Part shown: piece by piece, positions 1 through 8,913 of the stretch
Layout of the letters: each line of letters starts with the position of its first letter
How positions within the stretch are numbered: the first letter of the stretch is position 1
Assembly: GCA_964497715.1 (NCBI GenBank)
Contig: CAZCDH010000013.1
Location: 1 to 16,395, forward strand
From: JABHIB01 sp964497715
GTDB taxonomy: Archaea > Nanobdellota > Nanobdellia > SCGC-AAA011-G17 > PNOQ01
DNA length: 16,395 nucleotides
Direction: 5' to 3'
The notes under the pieces: generated by a model
What the model saw: the letters and a program-made list of their open reading frames with translations, nothing else
What the model was told of the DNA's origin: nothing
Database searches by the model: none
Position numbers and translations under genes: made by a program

Positions 1-14
1 TATATTGGGTAAAA

Positions 15-22
15 TTTATATA
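15..22 (+). promoter_or_regulatory. TATA-box promoter of htpX
   Basis: TTTATATA with an A run just upstream is centred about 28 bases before the ATG at 47. This is the normal archaeal TATA-to-transcription-start distance, so the mRNA probably begins at or just before the ATG (leaderless). No Shine-Dalgarno sequence is visible. The element comes from sequence; the start of transcription is inferred. Confidence 0.5.
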
Positions 23-46
23 CTATTTAGGCTATGTAAAACCTCA

Positions 47-889
47 ATGTTCAAAAATCAACTAAAAACTACAATTTTGTTAGCATCGCTTTTTGGAGTG
101 TTCTTAGTAATAGGTTATTTATTGGGTGGGGGATCCGGGTTAACTATAGCATTTCTATTTGCATTAATATTCAATGTAGCAAGTTATTGGTATTCTGATA
201 AACTTGTTCTAAAAATTTACAAGGCACAGCCAGCAACAAAAAAAGAATATTCAAAACTTCATAAGATAGTAGAAGAAATCTCACACAGAGCAAAAATTCC
301 AAAACCAAAATTATACATAGTTCCTGATAGAAATGCAAATGCTTTTGCTACAGGCAGAGATCCAAAACACGCAGTAGTTGCAGTTACACAAGGGATACTC
401 GAGTTACTAGATGAAGAAGAACTAAAAGGTGTTCTTGCTCACGAAATATCTCACATAAAAAACAGAGATATGTTAATATCAACAATAGCTGCAGTAATAG
501 CAGGAGCAATTTCTTATTTAGCGTTCATGGCCAGATGGGCAGCAATATTCGGAGGAAGGGGAGATGGAAGAAACTCAAATATGTTTGAACTATTGGCACT
601 ATCAATCCTTGCACCAATAATGGCATTAATAATCAGAATGGCGATTTCAAGATCAAGAGAGTATATTGCAGATGAAAGTGGAGCAAAACTACTCAAAGAT
701 TCCAAACCTCTTGCAAGAGCTTTGGTAAAATTAGAAACTTCAGCAAGAGTGAATCCTATGAAAAAAGGAAAGGAAGCGACTGCTCATATGTTTATAGTAA
801 ATCCTTTCAGAGGAGGACTTTCTAAATTATTTAGTACTCATCCTTCAACAAAAGAAAGAATTAACAGATTAGAAAAAATTCATTTCTAA
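47..889 (+). CDS. htpX: HtpX-like M48 family membrane zinc metalloprotease
   Basis: This is an integral membrane protease of the M48B family that degrades misfolded membrane proteins, with its active site in the cytoplasm. From the ATG at 47 it has 280 residues, close to the usual 280-300. Two hydrophobic helices lie near residues 8-26 and 31-50. The zinc motif HEISH is at about 132-136, and two more hydrophobic stretches follow near 143-166 and 185-199. The third zinc ligand is the Glu in SREYIADE, about residue 205. The frame stays open upstream to a TTG at 5, but the ATG at 47 gives the standard family N-terminus (MFKNQLKTT) and fits the TATA element at 15-22. Its stop codon overlaps that of convergent rfcL at 886-889. 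Confidence 0.93.
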   Translation: MFKNQLKTTILLASLFGVFLVIGYLLGGGSGLTIAFLFALIFNVASYWYSDKLVLKIYKAQPATKKEYSKLHKIVEEISHRAKIPKPKLYIVPDRNANAFATGRDPKHAVVAVTQGILELLDEEELKGVLAHEISHIKNRDMLISTIAAVIAGAISYLAFMARWAAIFGGRGDGRNSNMFELLALSILAPIMALIIRMAISRSREYIADESGAKLLKDSKPLARALVKLETSARVNPMKKGKEATAHMFIVNPFRGGLSKLFSTHPSTKERINRLEKIHF

Positions 890-2067
890 ACAATTTTCTC
901 TATTTCAGATCTATCAATATCTAAATTATTCAAAAGGTTATCATCATTTTTTAATGCAGTTTTAAGATATTGTAATGTTTGTAAGGCTCTTCTTTTCGAA
1001 GTGTGTCCACGGTCTGCAAGTTTTTCTGCAACGGCATTTCTTTTTCCATACTTCATCTTTGCTATCCATAGTTTAAGAATTCTTGAGGATCTTTTGTATG
1101 CAAAAAAACTCTCAGGCTTATTGAACTTGGCAAAACTCACGCCACCTGTCATAAATGCATTCTGATAAACCAAAAATCTCCAATGTTGTTGACGTCGTAT
1201 TCTACCTCTGAATAAATCTGCTGTAGATAAAGCTGAAAAAGCTCTACTCAAATCTTGACCTTTATAGACTTGTGGAAGATTCTCCTCAATCCATAAAAGC
1301 GATTCATCTAAGTTCATATCAATCTGATTTAGTGCATAAAAAACACTATTTTGTTTTCCCTTGAATATAAGGTTCAATGCAGTGACAATCTCTTCCTCTT
1401 TCTGTCTATCTCCTAATATATCAAGATCTTCCATAACAATCTCGGACTTATTACTAGAAACAGTTTGTAAGTCATTAATTGCTGCTCTTAAATCTCCTCC
1501 AGAGAGGATACTAACTCTTTTCAAGACATTATCTTCAACAGAGATTTTTTCTAACTTGCATATGTTATTCAATGAATTAAATATTTCAAGATAACTTAAT
1601 TTTTCAAGTTCAACAAGTTTTGATTTTTTTCTTAACGGAGATAATTTTGAAGACCAGGGATCATTTGCAGTCAAAACAATTGGGAATGGGGATTCACCAA
1701 TCAGAGAACAAAGAGCTTTAACTCCTCCTCTATCTTTAGTACCACTCAAACCATCGACTTCATCAATTAATATTATTTTCCCCTTGCTAAATAAACTAGC
1801 TTGATGTATAGAGCCTCCAATAACTTCATTAATTCCTGCCTTATTTCTAACATCACTGGCATTTATTTCAAGAACTTCAAGATTATTTTCATTAGCTATG
1901 CTGTGAACTGCACAAGTTTTTCCACTACCTGTAGGACCGTAAACAAAAATGCTATTTTTTTTCTGTGTTTTATAATTAAGAATAAACTCTTTCAATTCAA
2001 TTAATGATTCTCCATTACCAACTATGTCGCTAATCTTTTTTGGAGAATATTTATCTGTCCATAACAT
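886..2067 (-). CDS. rfcL: Replication factor C large subunit
   Basis: This is the large subunit of the archaeal clamp loader, which with the small subunit opens the PCNA ring and loads it on primed DNA using ATP. It is an AAA+ protein of 393 residues. The Walker A motif GPTGSGKT is at 44-51 and the Walker B motif IILIDEVD at 98-105. The N-terminus MLWTDKYSPK is typical of the family. The C-terminal third is helical and charged. It ends without the QxxLxxFF-like PCNA-interacting peptide found at the C-terminus of many archaeal homologues, and the protein is at the short end of the family. It lies 35 bases after rfcS on the same strand. Upstream it has both a Shine-Dalgarno sequence (GAGGTGAT, about 2078-2085) and a TATA-like element at 2089-2096, so it may be expressed with rfcS and also alone. 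Confidence 0.95.
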   Translation of the reverse strand: MLWTDKYSPKKISDIVGNGESLIELKEFILNYKTQKKNSIFVYGPTGSGKTCAVHSIANENNLEVLEINASDVRNKAGINEVIGGSIHQASLFSKGKIILIDEVDGLSGTKDRGGVKALCSLIGESPFPIVLTANDPWSSKLSPLRKKSKLVELEKLSYLEIFNSLNNICKLEKISVEDNVLKRVSILSGGDLRAAINDLQTVSSNKSEIVMEDLDILGDRQKEEEIVTALNLIFKGKQNSVFYALNQIDMNLDESLLWIEENLPQVYKGQDLSRAFSALSTADLFRGRIRRQQHWRFLVYQNAFMTGGVSFAKFNKPESFFAYKRSSRILKLWIAKMKYGKRNAVAEKLADRGHTSKRRALQTLQYLKTALKNDDNLLNNLDIDRSEIEKIV

Positions 2068-2088
2068 ATTTTAAACAATCACCTCAAA

Positions 2089-2096
2089 CTTATAAA
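2089..2096 (-). promoter_or_regulatory. Possible internal promoter of rfcL, with Shine-Dalgarno downstream
   Basis: On the minus strand TTTATAAG is centred 25.5 bases before the rfcL ATG at 2067, the same spacing seen at other starts in this window. Between the two lies GAGGTGAT, a near-perfect complement of the archaeal 16S rRNA tail. The gene may be translated from an rfcS-rfcL transcript through this Shine-Dalgarno and also from its own near-leaderless mRNA. Which one is used cannot be told from sequence. Confidence 0.4.
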
Positions 2097-2102
2097 ATCT
2101 AG

Positions 2103-3038
2103 CTAACTTTTACAGAAATTAGCCAAAAGTGCTTCGAGTTGAACAAATTCATCAGATCCTTCAACCATTCTAAACTCTATTTCTCCGCACTTTTCAATCA
2201 TCTCAAGTTTTCTTGAATTATCAACTTCAAAATTAACAACTTCTTTTTGAATTTGTTTAATAACATCTAATCCTGACAATCCATGTTTCAACATAGTGTT
2301 TAATAATAAATCTCTAGCTTTAATAAAATCTCCAGAAACACTAAGTCCAAGAACTTCAACTATTTCTTTTGGTCTAGCTGCAGAAACAATCTCATAAATT
2401 AAAGGTTCTGTAATTTCTTTATTTACAGAAGCACAACTTTGTAAAATATTTGCAACTCTTCTGGCATCCCCTTCACTAATTTCATAAATTGCCTTTTTAG
2501 AATTTTCATCAATACTCAATCCTTCTTTTTCAACAATATGATCTACAAACTCACCAACTTCTTCTAAGTCCAATGGACTAAATCTAAATACACTACATCT
2601 TGATTGAATAGGATCTATAATTTTACTAGAATAATTACAACTAAGGATGAATCTACAAGTATTAGAATAGTTTTCCATAGTTCTTCTGAGTGCCTGTTGA
2701 GCCTCTTTAGTCAATGAGTCACACTCGTCAAGATATATTATTTTAAACCTAACATCTTTTATTGATTTAGTTCGAGCAAAATCCTTAACTTTATTTCTAA
2801 TTACATCAATTCCTCTTTCATCACTAGCATTTAACTCAAGAAAGTTATATGTCCAATCATCACCGAAAATTTTATTGGCCATGATAAGTGCCAATGTCGT
2901 TTTTCCAACACCTGCAGGACCTGTAAACATTAAGTGAGGCATATTCTCGTGTTCAACAAAAGATTTCAATCTAGGTATAATCTTCTTCTGACCTCTAACT
3001 TCTTCAAACTCCCTTGGTCTAAATTTTTCAGTCCACAT
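2103..3038 (-). CDS. rfcS: Replication factor C small subunit
   Basis: This is the small clamp-loader subunit, an AAA+ ATPase of 311 residues. The Walker A motif GPAGVGKT is at 40-47 and the Walker B motif IYLDECD at 101-107 (DECD rather than the more common DEAD). Sensor 1 is near Asn135 and the SRC arginine-finger motif is at 146-148. The middle segment has the family's GDARR motif. No intein interrupts the gene, although archaeal rfc genes often carry one. It is the first gene of the rfcS-rfcL pair. Its start is supported by the MWTEKFRP N-terminus and by a TATA element 25.5 bases upstream. Function is assigned from family motifs with high confidence. Confidence 0.96.
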   Translation of the reverse strand: MWTEKFRPREFEEVRGQKKIIPRLKSFVEHENMPHLMFTGPAGVGKTTLALIMANKIFGDDWTYNFLELNASDERGIDVIRNKVKDFARTKSIKDVRFKIIYLDECDSLTKEAQQALRRTMENYSNTCRFILSCNYSSKIIDPIQSRCSVFRFSPLDLEEVGEFVDHIVEKEGLSIDENSKKAIYEISEGDARRVANILQSCASVNKEITEPLIYEIVSAARPKEIVEVLGLSVSGDFIKARDLLLNTMLKHGLSGLDVIKQIQKEVVNFEVDNSRKLEMIEKCGEIEFRMVEGSDEFVQLEALLANFCKS

Positions 3039-3059
3039 AGTCAGGTAAAAGTTGTCAAA

Positions 3060-3067
3060 TTTATAAG
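3060..3067 (-). promoter_or_regulatory. TATA-box promoter of rfcS
   Basis: CTTATAAA on the minus strand is centred 25.5 bases from the rfcS ATG (3038). No Shine-Dalgarno lies between, which suggests a leaderless transcript. It shares the 103-base divergent spacer with the ileS promoter. Confidence 0.55.
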
Positions 3068-3106
3068 TCTTTTCTATGGATTTTCTATTCCTTAAATAAG
3101 GGTAAA

Positions 3107-3114
3107 ATATTTAA
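3107..3114 (+). promoter_or_regulatory. TATA-box promoter of ileS
   Basis: ATATTTAA, preceded by an A/G-rich stretch that could serve as BRE, is centred about 31 bases before the ileS ATG at 3142. That predicts a leader of only a few bases. It is about 47 bases from the opposing rfcS TATA element, so the two promoters are separate and back to back. Confidence 0.45.
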
Positions 3115-3141
3115 ACAAAAAACAAACAAAAAGAACCAGAG

Positions 3142-6100
3142 ATGTATGATTCAAAAGAAGTAGAGGAAAATGTATTGAAGTTCTGGAAAGACAAAGACAT
3201 TTATAAAAAAACCAGAGATAGGAACAAAGGTAAGAAACCTTTTTATTTTTTACAAGGTCCTCCTTATACTTCTGGAAAATTACATATAGGTCATGCATGG
3301 AACAATTCTCTAAAAGATCTTGCTATGAGGTATAAAAACATGAAAGGTTTTCATGTTTGGGACAGGGCAGGATATGATATGCATGGATTGCCAACAGCAT
3401 CAAAAGTACAAAAAGAATTAAATTTGAAAACAAAAGAAGATATTTCTGCTTACGGTCTAGATAAATTTGCAAAAAGATGTATGTCTTTCTCGACAGAACA
3501 TGCAAAAATCATGAACAAAGATTTAGCAAGATTGGGGATCTGGATGGATTATGATAATGCTTACTTACCAATAGAGGAAGACTGGATTGAGAGCGTGTGG
3601 TGGTTAATTAAAAGAGCAGAGGAGAAATCAAGATTATATGAGGGCGAGAAAACCATGACTTGGTGTGCTAGTTGTGCAACAGCACTAGCAAAACACGAAT
3701 GCGAATATAAGGAAATCAAAGATACCTCTATTTTTGTCAAGTTTAAAGTAAAAGGGAAAGATAATGAATATCTAATAATCTGGACAACAACTCCTTGGAC
3801 GCTATCTTTCAACCTAGCAGTAATGGTAAATCCTGAATTAGATTACATAAAGGCAAATGTTGAAGGAGAAGAATGGATAATTGCTGAAGAATTAGCAGAT
3901 AGTGTAATCAAAGAAGGTTTAGAAAAAGAATACACCATACTAGAAAAATTCAAAGGTTCAGAATTAGAGCATTTAGAATACTCACATCCTTGGGAAAAAG
4001 AAATTAAAGATTTTGCAGGAATAAAAAAATCTCACAACTCAGCACATACTGTAATTTTATCAAAAGAATTTGTAAATCTGGAAGCGGGAACAGGTTTAGT
4101 TCATTGTGCACCTGGTTGCGGTCCCGAAGATTATGAAGTTGGTAGAAAATATGGGTTACCTCCATATAACAAAGTAAATGAAGAAGGCATATTTCCTGAG
4201 AACTTCGGGGATCTGTCTGGATTAGTTGCAAAAAAAGATGATCAGAAATTTATTCAAAAACTAGAAGAATCTGGAGCACTACTAAAAAAATCGCCAGTAC
4301 TTCATGATTATGCACATTGTGAAAGGTGTCACGATCCTGTAATCTTCAGAACAACAAAACAATGGTTCTTCAAAGTGGAAGATCTTAAAGACAAATTATT
4401 AGCGTATAACAATAAAATACACTGGGAACCAGAAACAGTAAAAAATTCTTTCGTTTCTTGGTTAGAAAATTTAAGAGATAACTCAATTACAAAACAAAGA
4501 TTCTGGGGAACTCCTGCACCAATATGGCGATGTAAGAGTTGTGGAGATTATACTGTAATTTCATCTCGTGCAGAACTAGAAGAACAATCTGGTCAAAAGC
4601 CAGAGAACTTACACAAACCTTGGATAGATGATATAACTATGCAATGTAAATGTGGGGATGTAAAACAAAGAATCCCTGATGTTTTAGATGTGTGGATAGA
4701 CTCAGGAGTTGCTTCATGGGCATGTTTATACTATCCTCAAAGGAAGGATTTATTTGAAAAAATGTTTCCAGCAGACTTTATACTTGAAGCAAGAGAGCAA
4801 GTTAGAGGTTGGTTCAATTTACTAATGATCTCATCAATAATCGCATTAGATCAAATACCTTTCAAGGCAGTATACTCTCATGGAATGTTAACAGATATAG
4901 AAGGAGTTAAGATGTCAAAATCTTTAGGAAATGTGATATCTCCATATGAGATGATAGATAAATATGGTGCGGATGCAACAAGATTATATCTAACTCAAAC
5001 AAATGCTGGAGAGGATATAAATTTTAGTTGGGATGAAGAAAAAACAAAACACAGAAATCTGTCTGTACTCTGGAACACTCACACTTATTTGATTAATTAT
5101 GCAAGATCTCTAAATATAAATCCTTCAAAATTAAATATAGAAACTTTAGGAACTGAAGAAAAATATATAATCTCTAAATTAAATAAAACAATAAAAAAAG
5201 TAACAGAGCATTACGAGTTTTACAAACTTGATAAAGTTCCAGGTTTAATTGAAGAATTATTTTTATCTCTAAGTAGAGATTATATACAATTTACAAGAGA
5301 CAAAATTTTAGAAAAACCAGAAGAAGTTCTGTATACATTATATCATGTTTTGATGCAAGGGATAAAAATGCTCTCAACAGTTACTCCATTTATGACAGAA
5401 GAAATTTATCAGAATTTAAAAGAAGAATTTGATCTAGATATAGAAAGTATTCACCTTTATGATTGGCCAGAACAAGATAACTCAAAAATTAATAATCTTT
5501 TAGAAGGAGAAGTAGAATTAGCAAGAGATATCATACAGGCAGGACTATCAGCAAGGGAAAAAGCGAAGATGGGAGTAAGGTGGCCAATACAAGAGATGAC
5601 TATTGTATCAAAATCTGGAGAAGTGAAAAGAACAGTAACTGCACTAAATGGCCTATTAAAATCAAAATTAAATATCAAGGAAATCAAGGTAAAGAAAGAA
5701 TTTGAAAAAACAAAAGTAGAACTTCAACCAAATCGAACAGCAATAGGAAAAGATTTCAAACAAGATTCTCCAAAAATATTACAAAAAATAACTCCAGAAA
5801 TACTAGAGAAATTGAAAAGTGGAGATCATGCTTTTGTAAACAATTTTGAATTAACTGAAGATCATATAATAATCAAAGAATCATTGCCTGAAGAATTTAT
5901 ATCAAGCGAGTTTAAAGAAGGGTTAGTAATAATAGATCCAAAACAAACAGAAGAGCTAGAACTAGAAGGATTTGCAAGAGAAGTAATCAGAAGAGTTCAA
6001 GACATTAGAAAAGAATTAGAACTAAAAAGAGAGCAAGAGATTGAGTTAGCAATAGAAGGAGATATAGATGTTTCTAAACATGCTAAGATAATACAAGAAA

Positions 6101-6210
6101 AAGTTGGTGCAAAAACAATATCATTTGAAAAGAAAGGCTATCAACATATTACAGAATTTAAAGTGAGAGACAAGTTCTTTAAAGCACATTTAAACATTTT
6201 AACTACATAA
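3142..6210 (+). CDS. ileS: Isoleucyl-tRNA synthetase
   Basis: This class I aminoacyl-tRNA synthetase charges tRNA-Ile. It has 1022 residues, near the usual archaeal length. The ATP-binding HIGH motif is at 48-51 and KMSKS at 590-594. The editing domain (CP1) carries the Thr-rich segment TTTPWT at 215-220, then GTG-LVH at 316-321 and the family's conserved Asp at about 330. Two zinc sites are readable: Cys175/178 with Cys393/396, and Cys464/467 with Cys502/504 (CxxC plus CxC). The C-terminal part has the archaeal/eukaryotic-type segment ELEGFAREVIRRVQDIRKE. Most Arg codons are AGA or AGG and most Lys codons AAA. It appears to be a single-gene transcript, divergent from rfcS and followed by the promoter of tbp. 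Confidence 0.97.
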   Translation: MYDSKEVEENVLKFWKDKDIYKKTRDRNKGKKPFYFLQGPPYTSGKLHIGHAWNNSLKDLAMRYKNMKGFHVWDRAGYDMHGLPTASKVQKELNLKTKEDISAYGLDKFAKRCMSFSTEHAKIMNKDLARLGIWMDYDNAYLPIEEDWIESVWWLIKRAEEKSRLYEGEKTMTWCASCATALAKHECEYKEIKDTSIFVKFKVKGKDNEYLIIWTTTPWTLSFNLAVMVNPELDYIKANVEGEEWIIAEELADSVIKEGLEKEYTILEKFKGSELEHLEYSHPWEKEIKDFAGIKKSHNSAHTVILSKEFVNLEAGTGLVHCAPGCGPEDYEVGRKYGLPPYNKVNEEGIFPENFGDLSGLVAKKDDQKFIQKLEESGALLKKSPVLHDYAHCERCHDPVIFRTTKQWFFKVEDLKDKLLAYNNKIHWEPETVKNSFVSWLENLRDNSITKQRFWGTPAPIWRCKSCGDYTVISSRAELEEQSGQKPENLHKPWIDDITMQCKCGDVKQRIPDVLDVWIDSGVASWACLYYPQRKDLFEKMFPADFILEAREQVRGWFNLLMISSIIALDQIPFKAVYSHGMLTDIEGVKMSKSLGNVISPYEMIDKYGADATRLYLTQTNAGEDINFSWDEEKTKHRNLSVLWNTHTYLINYARSLNINPSKLNIETLGTEEKYIISKLNKTIKKVTEHYEFYKLDKVPGLIEELFLSLSRDYIQFTRDKILEKPEEVLYTLYHVLMQGIKMLSTVTPFMTEEIYQNLKEEFDLDIESIHLYDWPEQDNSKINNLLEGEVELARDIIQAGLSAREKAKMGVRWPIQEMTIVSKSGEVKRTVTALNGLLKSKLNIKEIKVKKEFEKTKVELQPNRTAIGKDFKQDSPKILQKITPEILEKLKSGDHAFVNNFELTEDHIIIKESLPEEFISSEFKEGLVIIDPKQTEELELEGFAREVIRRVQDIRKELELKREQEIELAIEGDIDVSKHAKIIQEKVGAKTISFEKKGYQHITEFKVRDKFFKAHLNILTT

Positions 6211-6237
6211 CAATAGATACAAACCTTTATCAATAGC

Positions 6238-6290
6238 TTTATATAATCTTCCTCTACTTTATAAATAACTTAAATTACTTTTAGGGGGTT
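6238..6290 (+). promoter_or_regulatory. Promoter region and Shine-Dalgarno of tbp
   Basis: Two TATA-like elements lie in tandem: TTTATATAAT at 6238-6247 and TTTATAAA at 6258-6265. A strong purine-rich Shine-Dalgarno AGGGGGTT lies at 6283-6290, six bases before the ATG at 6297. The upstream element would give a leader of about 29 bases that includes the whole Shine-Dalgarno, so it is the better candidate. TBP may bind its own promoter, but nothing in the sequence proves autoregulation. Confidence 0.5.
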
Positions 6291-6296
6291 AAATTA

Positions 6297-6836
6297 ATGG
6301 CAAAAGGAAAAGTTAAGATTGTTAACATTGTTTGTTCAACATCACTTGAAAAAGACATACATCTGATAAAACTAGCAGAGGTTCTACCAAATACAGAATA
6401 TAATCCTGAACAGTTTCCAGGTTTAGTTATGAGAATAAGAGAACCAAAAACATCTGCACTAATTTTCAGTTCTGGTAAAGTAGTTAGTACTGGGGCAAGA
6501 TCACTTAAGAAAGTTAGAGAATCTATTGATGAAATTATAAAGAACGTAGCTAAGATTGGTGTAGAGGTAACAGTACGTCCAAAGATAACTGTCCAAAATA
6601 TGGTAGCATCTGGTGAAATTGGTATGGACTTAAACTTAAACATGCTTGCTATGAAGCTTGATAATGCAGAATATGAACCTGAGCAATTCCCAGGATTAGT
6701 GTATAAGTTACCTGGAACAAAGGCGACATTCTTATTATTCAGTAATGGAAAAATAGTTTGTACTGGAACAGTATCAGAAGTAAAGTTGAAAGAAGCAATA
6801 AAAAAACTGATAATAGTTCTAAAAAAGATTAAATAA
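6297..6836 (+). CDS. tbp: TATA-binding protein (TBP)
   Basis: This is the general transcription factor that binds the TATA box and, with TFB, recruits RNA polymerase. It has 179 residues made of two direct repeats, about 7-90 and 97-179, which together form the DNA-binding saddle. The corresponding segments EYNPEQFPGLV and EYEPEQFPGLV show the repeat clearly. All four phenylalanines that wedge into the TATA minor groove are present (F40, F57, F131, F148). The protein ends in a basic tail (LKKIK) and lacks the acidic C-terminal extension found in many archaeal TBPs. It has its own promoter and a good Shine-Dalgarno. A T-rich stretch at 6845-6869 follows and may end the transcript. Confidence 0.97.
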   Translation: MAKGKVKIVNIVCSTSLEKDIHLIKLAEVLPNTEYNPEQFPGLVMRIREPKTSALIFSSGKVVSTGARSLKKVRESIDEIIKNVAKIGVEVTVRPKITVQNMVASGEIGMDLNLNMLAMKLDNAEYEPEQFPGLVYKLPGTKATFLLFSNGKIVCTGTVSEVKLKEAIKKLIIVLKKIK

Positions 6837-6838
6837 AC

Positions 6839-6878
6839 TTATATATTTTCCTTTACTTCTTCTTTTTTATTAGGGTGG
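6839..6878 (+). promoter_or_regulatory. Promoter and Shine-Dalgarno of the mcm cluster
   Basis: TTATATAT at 6839-6846 is a TATA element that predicts initiation near 6868. AGGGTGG at 6872-6878 is a Shine-Dalgarno three bases before the ATG at 6882, a short spacing. The T-rich segment between them (6845-6869) may also be the terminator of tbp, because archaeal termination occurs on T runs. The region therefore probably ends one transcript and starts the next. Confidence 0.5.
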
Positions 6879-6881
6879 AAA

Positions 6882-8912
6882 ATGTCAAATAATACATTAG
6901 ATCAAATCGAACAATTCAAGGAATTTTTAGAAACTAATTCCACGAAAGCAATAAAACAAGTTATTAAAGAAGGTAATAAATATATCAATATAGATTTCTC
7001 AGAATTATCAAAATTTGACTTTGATTTGGCAGAACAAACTCTTGAAGATCCAAAAGGGGCGATGGGAAATGCAGAATATGCAGTAGAACAGCTAGATCTT
7101 CCAATAGATTATAAGATTAGAATAAGGTTTTTTAATCTTCCAAAATCACAAGAGGTAAGGATTAGGGATCTGAGAAGTAAAAATCTTGATTCATTAGTTA
7201 TGTTAACTGGGCTAGTGAGGCTTTCATCTGATGTACGTCCACAAGTAGTTTCTGCAAAATTTGAATGCCCTAGTTGCGGGAATATATTAGAAGTGTCACA
7301 AGAAGGCCAACAATCTTTTAGAGAACCAACAAGATGTAGTTGTGGTAGAAAAGGTAAATTCCTTTTAAAATCGAGTAAACTGGTGGATGTACAAAGGATA
7401 GTACTAGAAGAGAGTCCAGAATTCTTAGTAGGAAGTGAGCAACCAAAAAGACTTTCTATCTTTTTGAAAGAAGACTTAGTAGATCCAAAGATGGAGAAGA
7501 GAACAACTCCAGGAAGTAAGATTTGTATAACAGGTATAGTAAAAGAGATTCCAATTCTAACTCACTCTGGCGCAAAATCGACGAGATTTGATATTATAAT
7601 GGAGGCAAGCCATGTTCTACCAGTACAAGAGACCTTCGAAGATATAAAAATTTCAAAAAAAGAAGAAAGAGAAATAATTAAACTATCAAAAGATCCAAAA
7701 ATTCTAGATAAACTTACTGATTCAATTGCTCCATCCATCTTAGGGCACAGAGAAATAAAAAAATCTCTAGTTTTCCAATTAATAGGCGGAACAAGGATTG
7801 TGATGGGCGATGGAATTAAGAGAAGGGGAGACATACACATACTTTTAGTAGGAGATCCTGGTGCAGGTAAATCTCAGCTTCTACAATTCATTTCAAAAAG
7901 TGCACCAAAAGGTAGATTTGTAAGTGGTAAGGGTGCTTCTGGGGCAGGTTTAACTGCGGCTGTAGTAAAAGATGAATTCCTAAAAGGTTGGAGCCTAGAA
8001 GCAGGAGCAATGGTTTTAGCAAATCACGGAATCTGTGCAGTGGATGAGTTGGATAAGATGACTCATGAGGATAGAAGTGCACTTCACGAGGCACTAGAAC
8101 AGCAAACTGTAACAATATCTAAAGCAAGTATTCAAGCAACCTTGATGGCACAAACTACAGTTCTAGCAGCAGCCAATCCAAAACATGGAAGATTCGATCC
8201 AGATTTATTAATCCCTGAACAAATTGATTTACCTCCAACATTAATTAACAGATTTGATTTGATTTTTATTCTAAGAGATCTACCCAATAAGGAGATGGAT
8301 GAAGCAATAGCAACACATGTATTAACATCTTATGAAAAAAAAGTTAAAAAAGAAGTAGAGATAGATGTCCCGATGCTAAGAAAATATATTTCTTATGCAA
8401 AGAAAATGATACAACCTAAATTAACTGAAGGGGCATTAGATGTAATTAGGAAATACTATGTACACTTAAGAAATAGTTCGACTTCAACAGATGAAGGTAT
8501 AAAACCAGTACCTATATCTCCGAGACAACTAGAAGCACTAGTAAGACTCTCAGAAGCATCAGCTAGATTAAGATTATCTAAAGAAGTTACAGTAGAAGAT
8601 GCAAAGGTAGGAACTGCACTATTACAATCTTCATTACAACAAGTTGGATTTGATAAAGAAACAGGGCAGATAGATATTGATAGGATCTCTACAGGAATTC
8701 CTGCTTCAAAAAGGGGGAAGATAGTTGCTATAAAAGAAATAATTACTAAACTCGAGAAAAGTGGACTAAGTGTGATTCCTCTTGAGAGTATTATGGCAGA
8801 GGCAGCCGAAAAAAGTATAAAAGAAGACAAGGTAGAAGAAATAATAGAACAACTTAAAAGGTCTGGAGAAATATTCGAACCAAAGAGGGGATTTATACAA
8901 AAAACTGGATAA
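6882..8912 (+). CDS. mcm: Replicative DNA helicase MCM
   Basis: This is the archaeal replicative helicase, which acts as a homohexamer unwinding DNA 3' to 5' at the fork. It has 676 residues, a usual length. The N-terminal domain contains a zinc finger with Cys129, Cys132, Cys152 and Cys154 (CxxC plus CxC). The AAA+ core has Walker A GDPGAGKS at 324-331 and Walker B AVDELD at 386-391. The arginine-finger segment reads NRFD at 456-459, where most MCMs have SRFD. A winged-helix domain fills about the last 85 residues. No intein is present, although mcm is a common intein site in archaea. It leads a five-gene coupled cluster; one base separates its stop from the next start. Confidence 0.97.
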   Translation: MSNNTLDQIEQFKEFLETNSTKAIKQVIKEGNKYINIDFSELSKFDFDLAEQTLEDPKGAMGNAEYAVEQLDLPIDYKIRIRFFNLPKSQEVRIRDLRSKNLDSLVMLTGLVRLSSDVRPQVVSAKFECPSCGNILEVSQEGQQSFREPTRCSCGRKGKFLLKSSKLVDVQRIVLEESPEFLVGSEQPKRLSIFLKEDLVDPKMEKRTTPGSKICITGIVKEIPILTHSGAKSTRFDIIMEASHVLPVQETFEDIKISKKEEREIIKLSKDPKILDKLTDSIAPSILGHREIKKSLVFQLIGGTRIVMGDGIKRRGDIHILLVGDPGAGKSQLLQFISKSAPKGRFVSGKGASGAGLTAAVVKDEFLKGWSLEAGAMVLANHGICAVDELDKMTHEDRSALHEALEQQTVTISKASIQATLMAQTTVLAAANPKHGRFDPDLLIPEQIDLPPTLINRFDLIFILRDLPNKEMDEAIATHVLTSYEKKVKKEVEIDVPMLRKYISYAKKMIQPKLTEGALDVIRKYYVHLRNSSTSTDEGIKPVPISPRQLEALVRLSEASARLRLSKEVTVEDAKVGTALLQSSLQQVGFDKETGQIDIDRISTGIPASKRGKIVAIKEIITKLEKSGLSVIPLESIMAEAAEKSIKEDKVEEIIEQLKRSGEIFEPKRGFIQKTG

Positions 8913-8913
8913 A

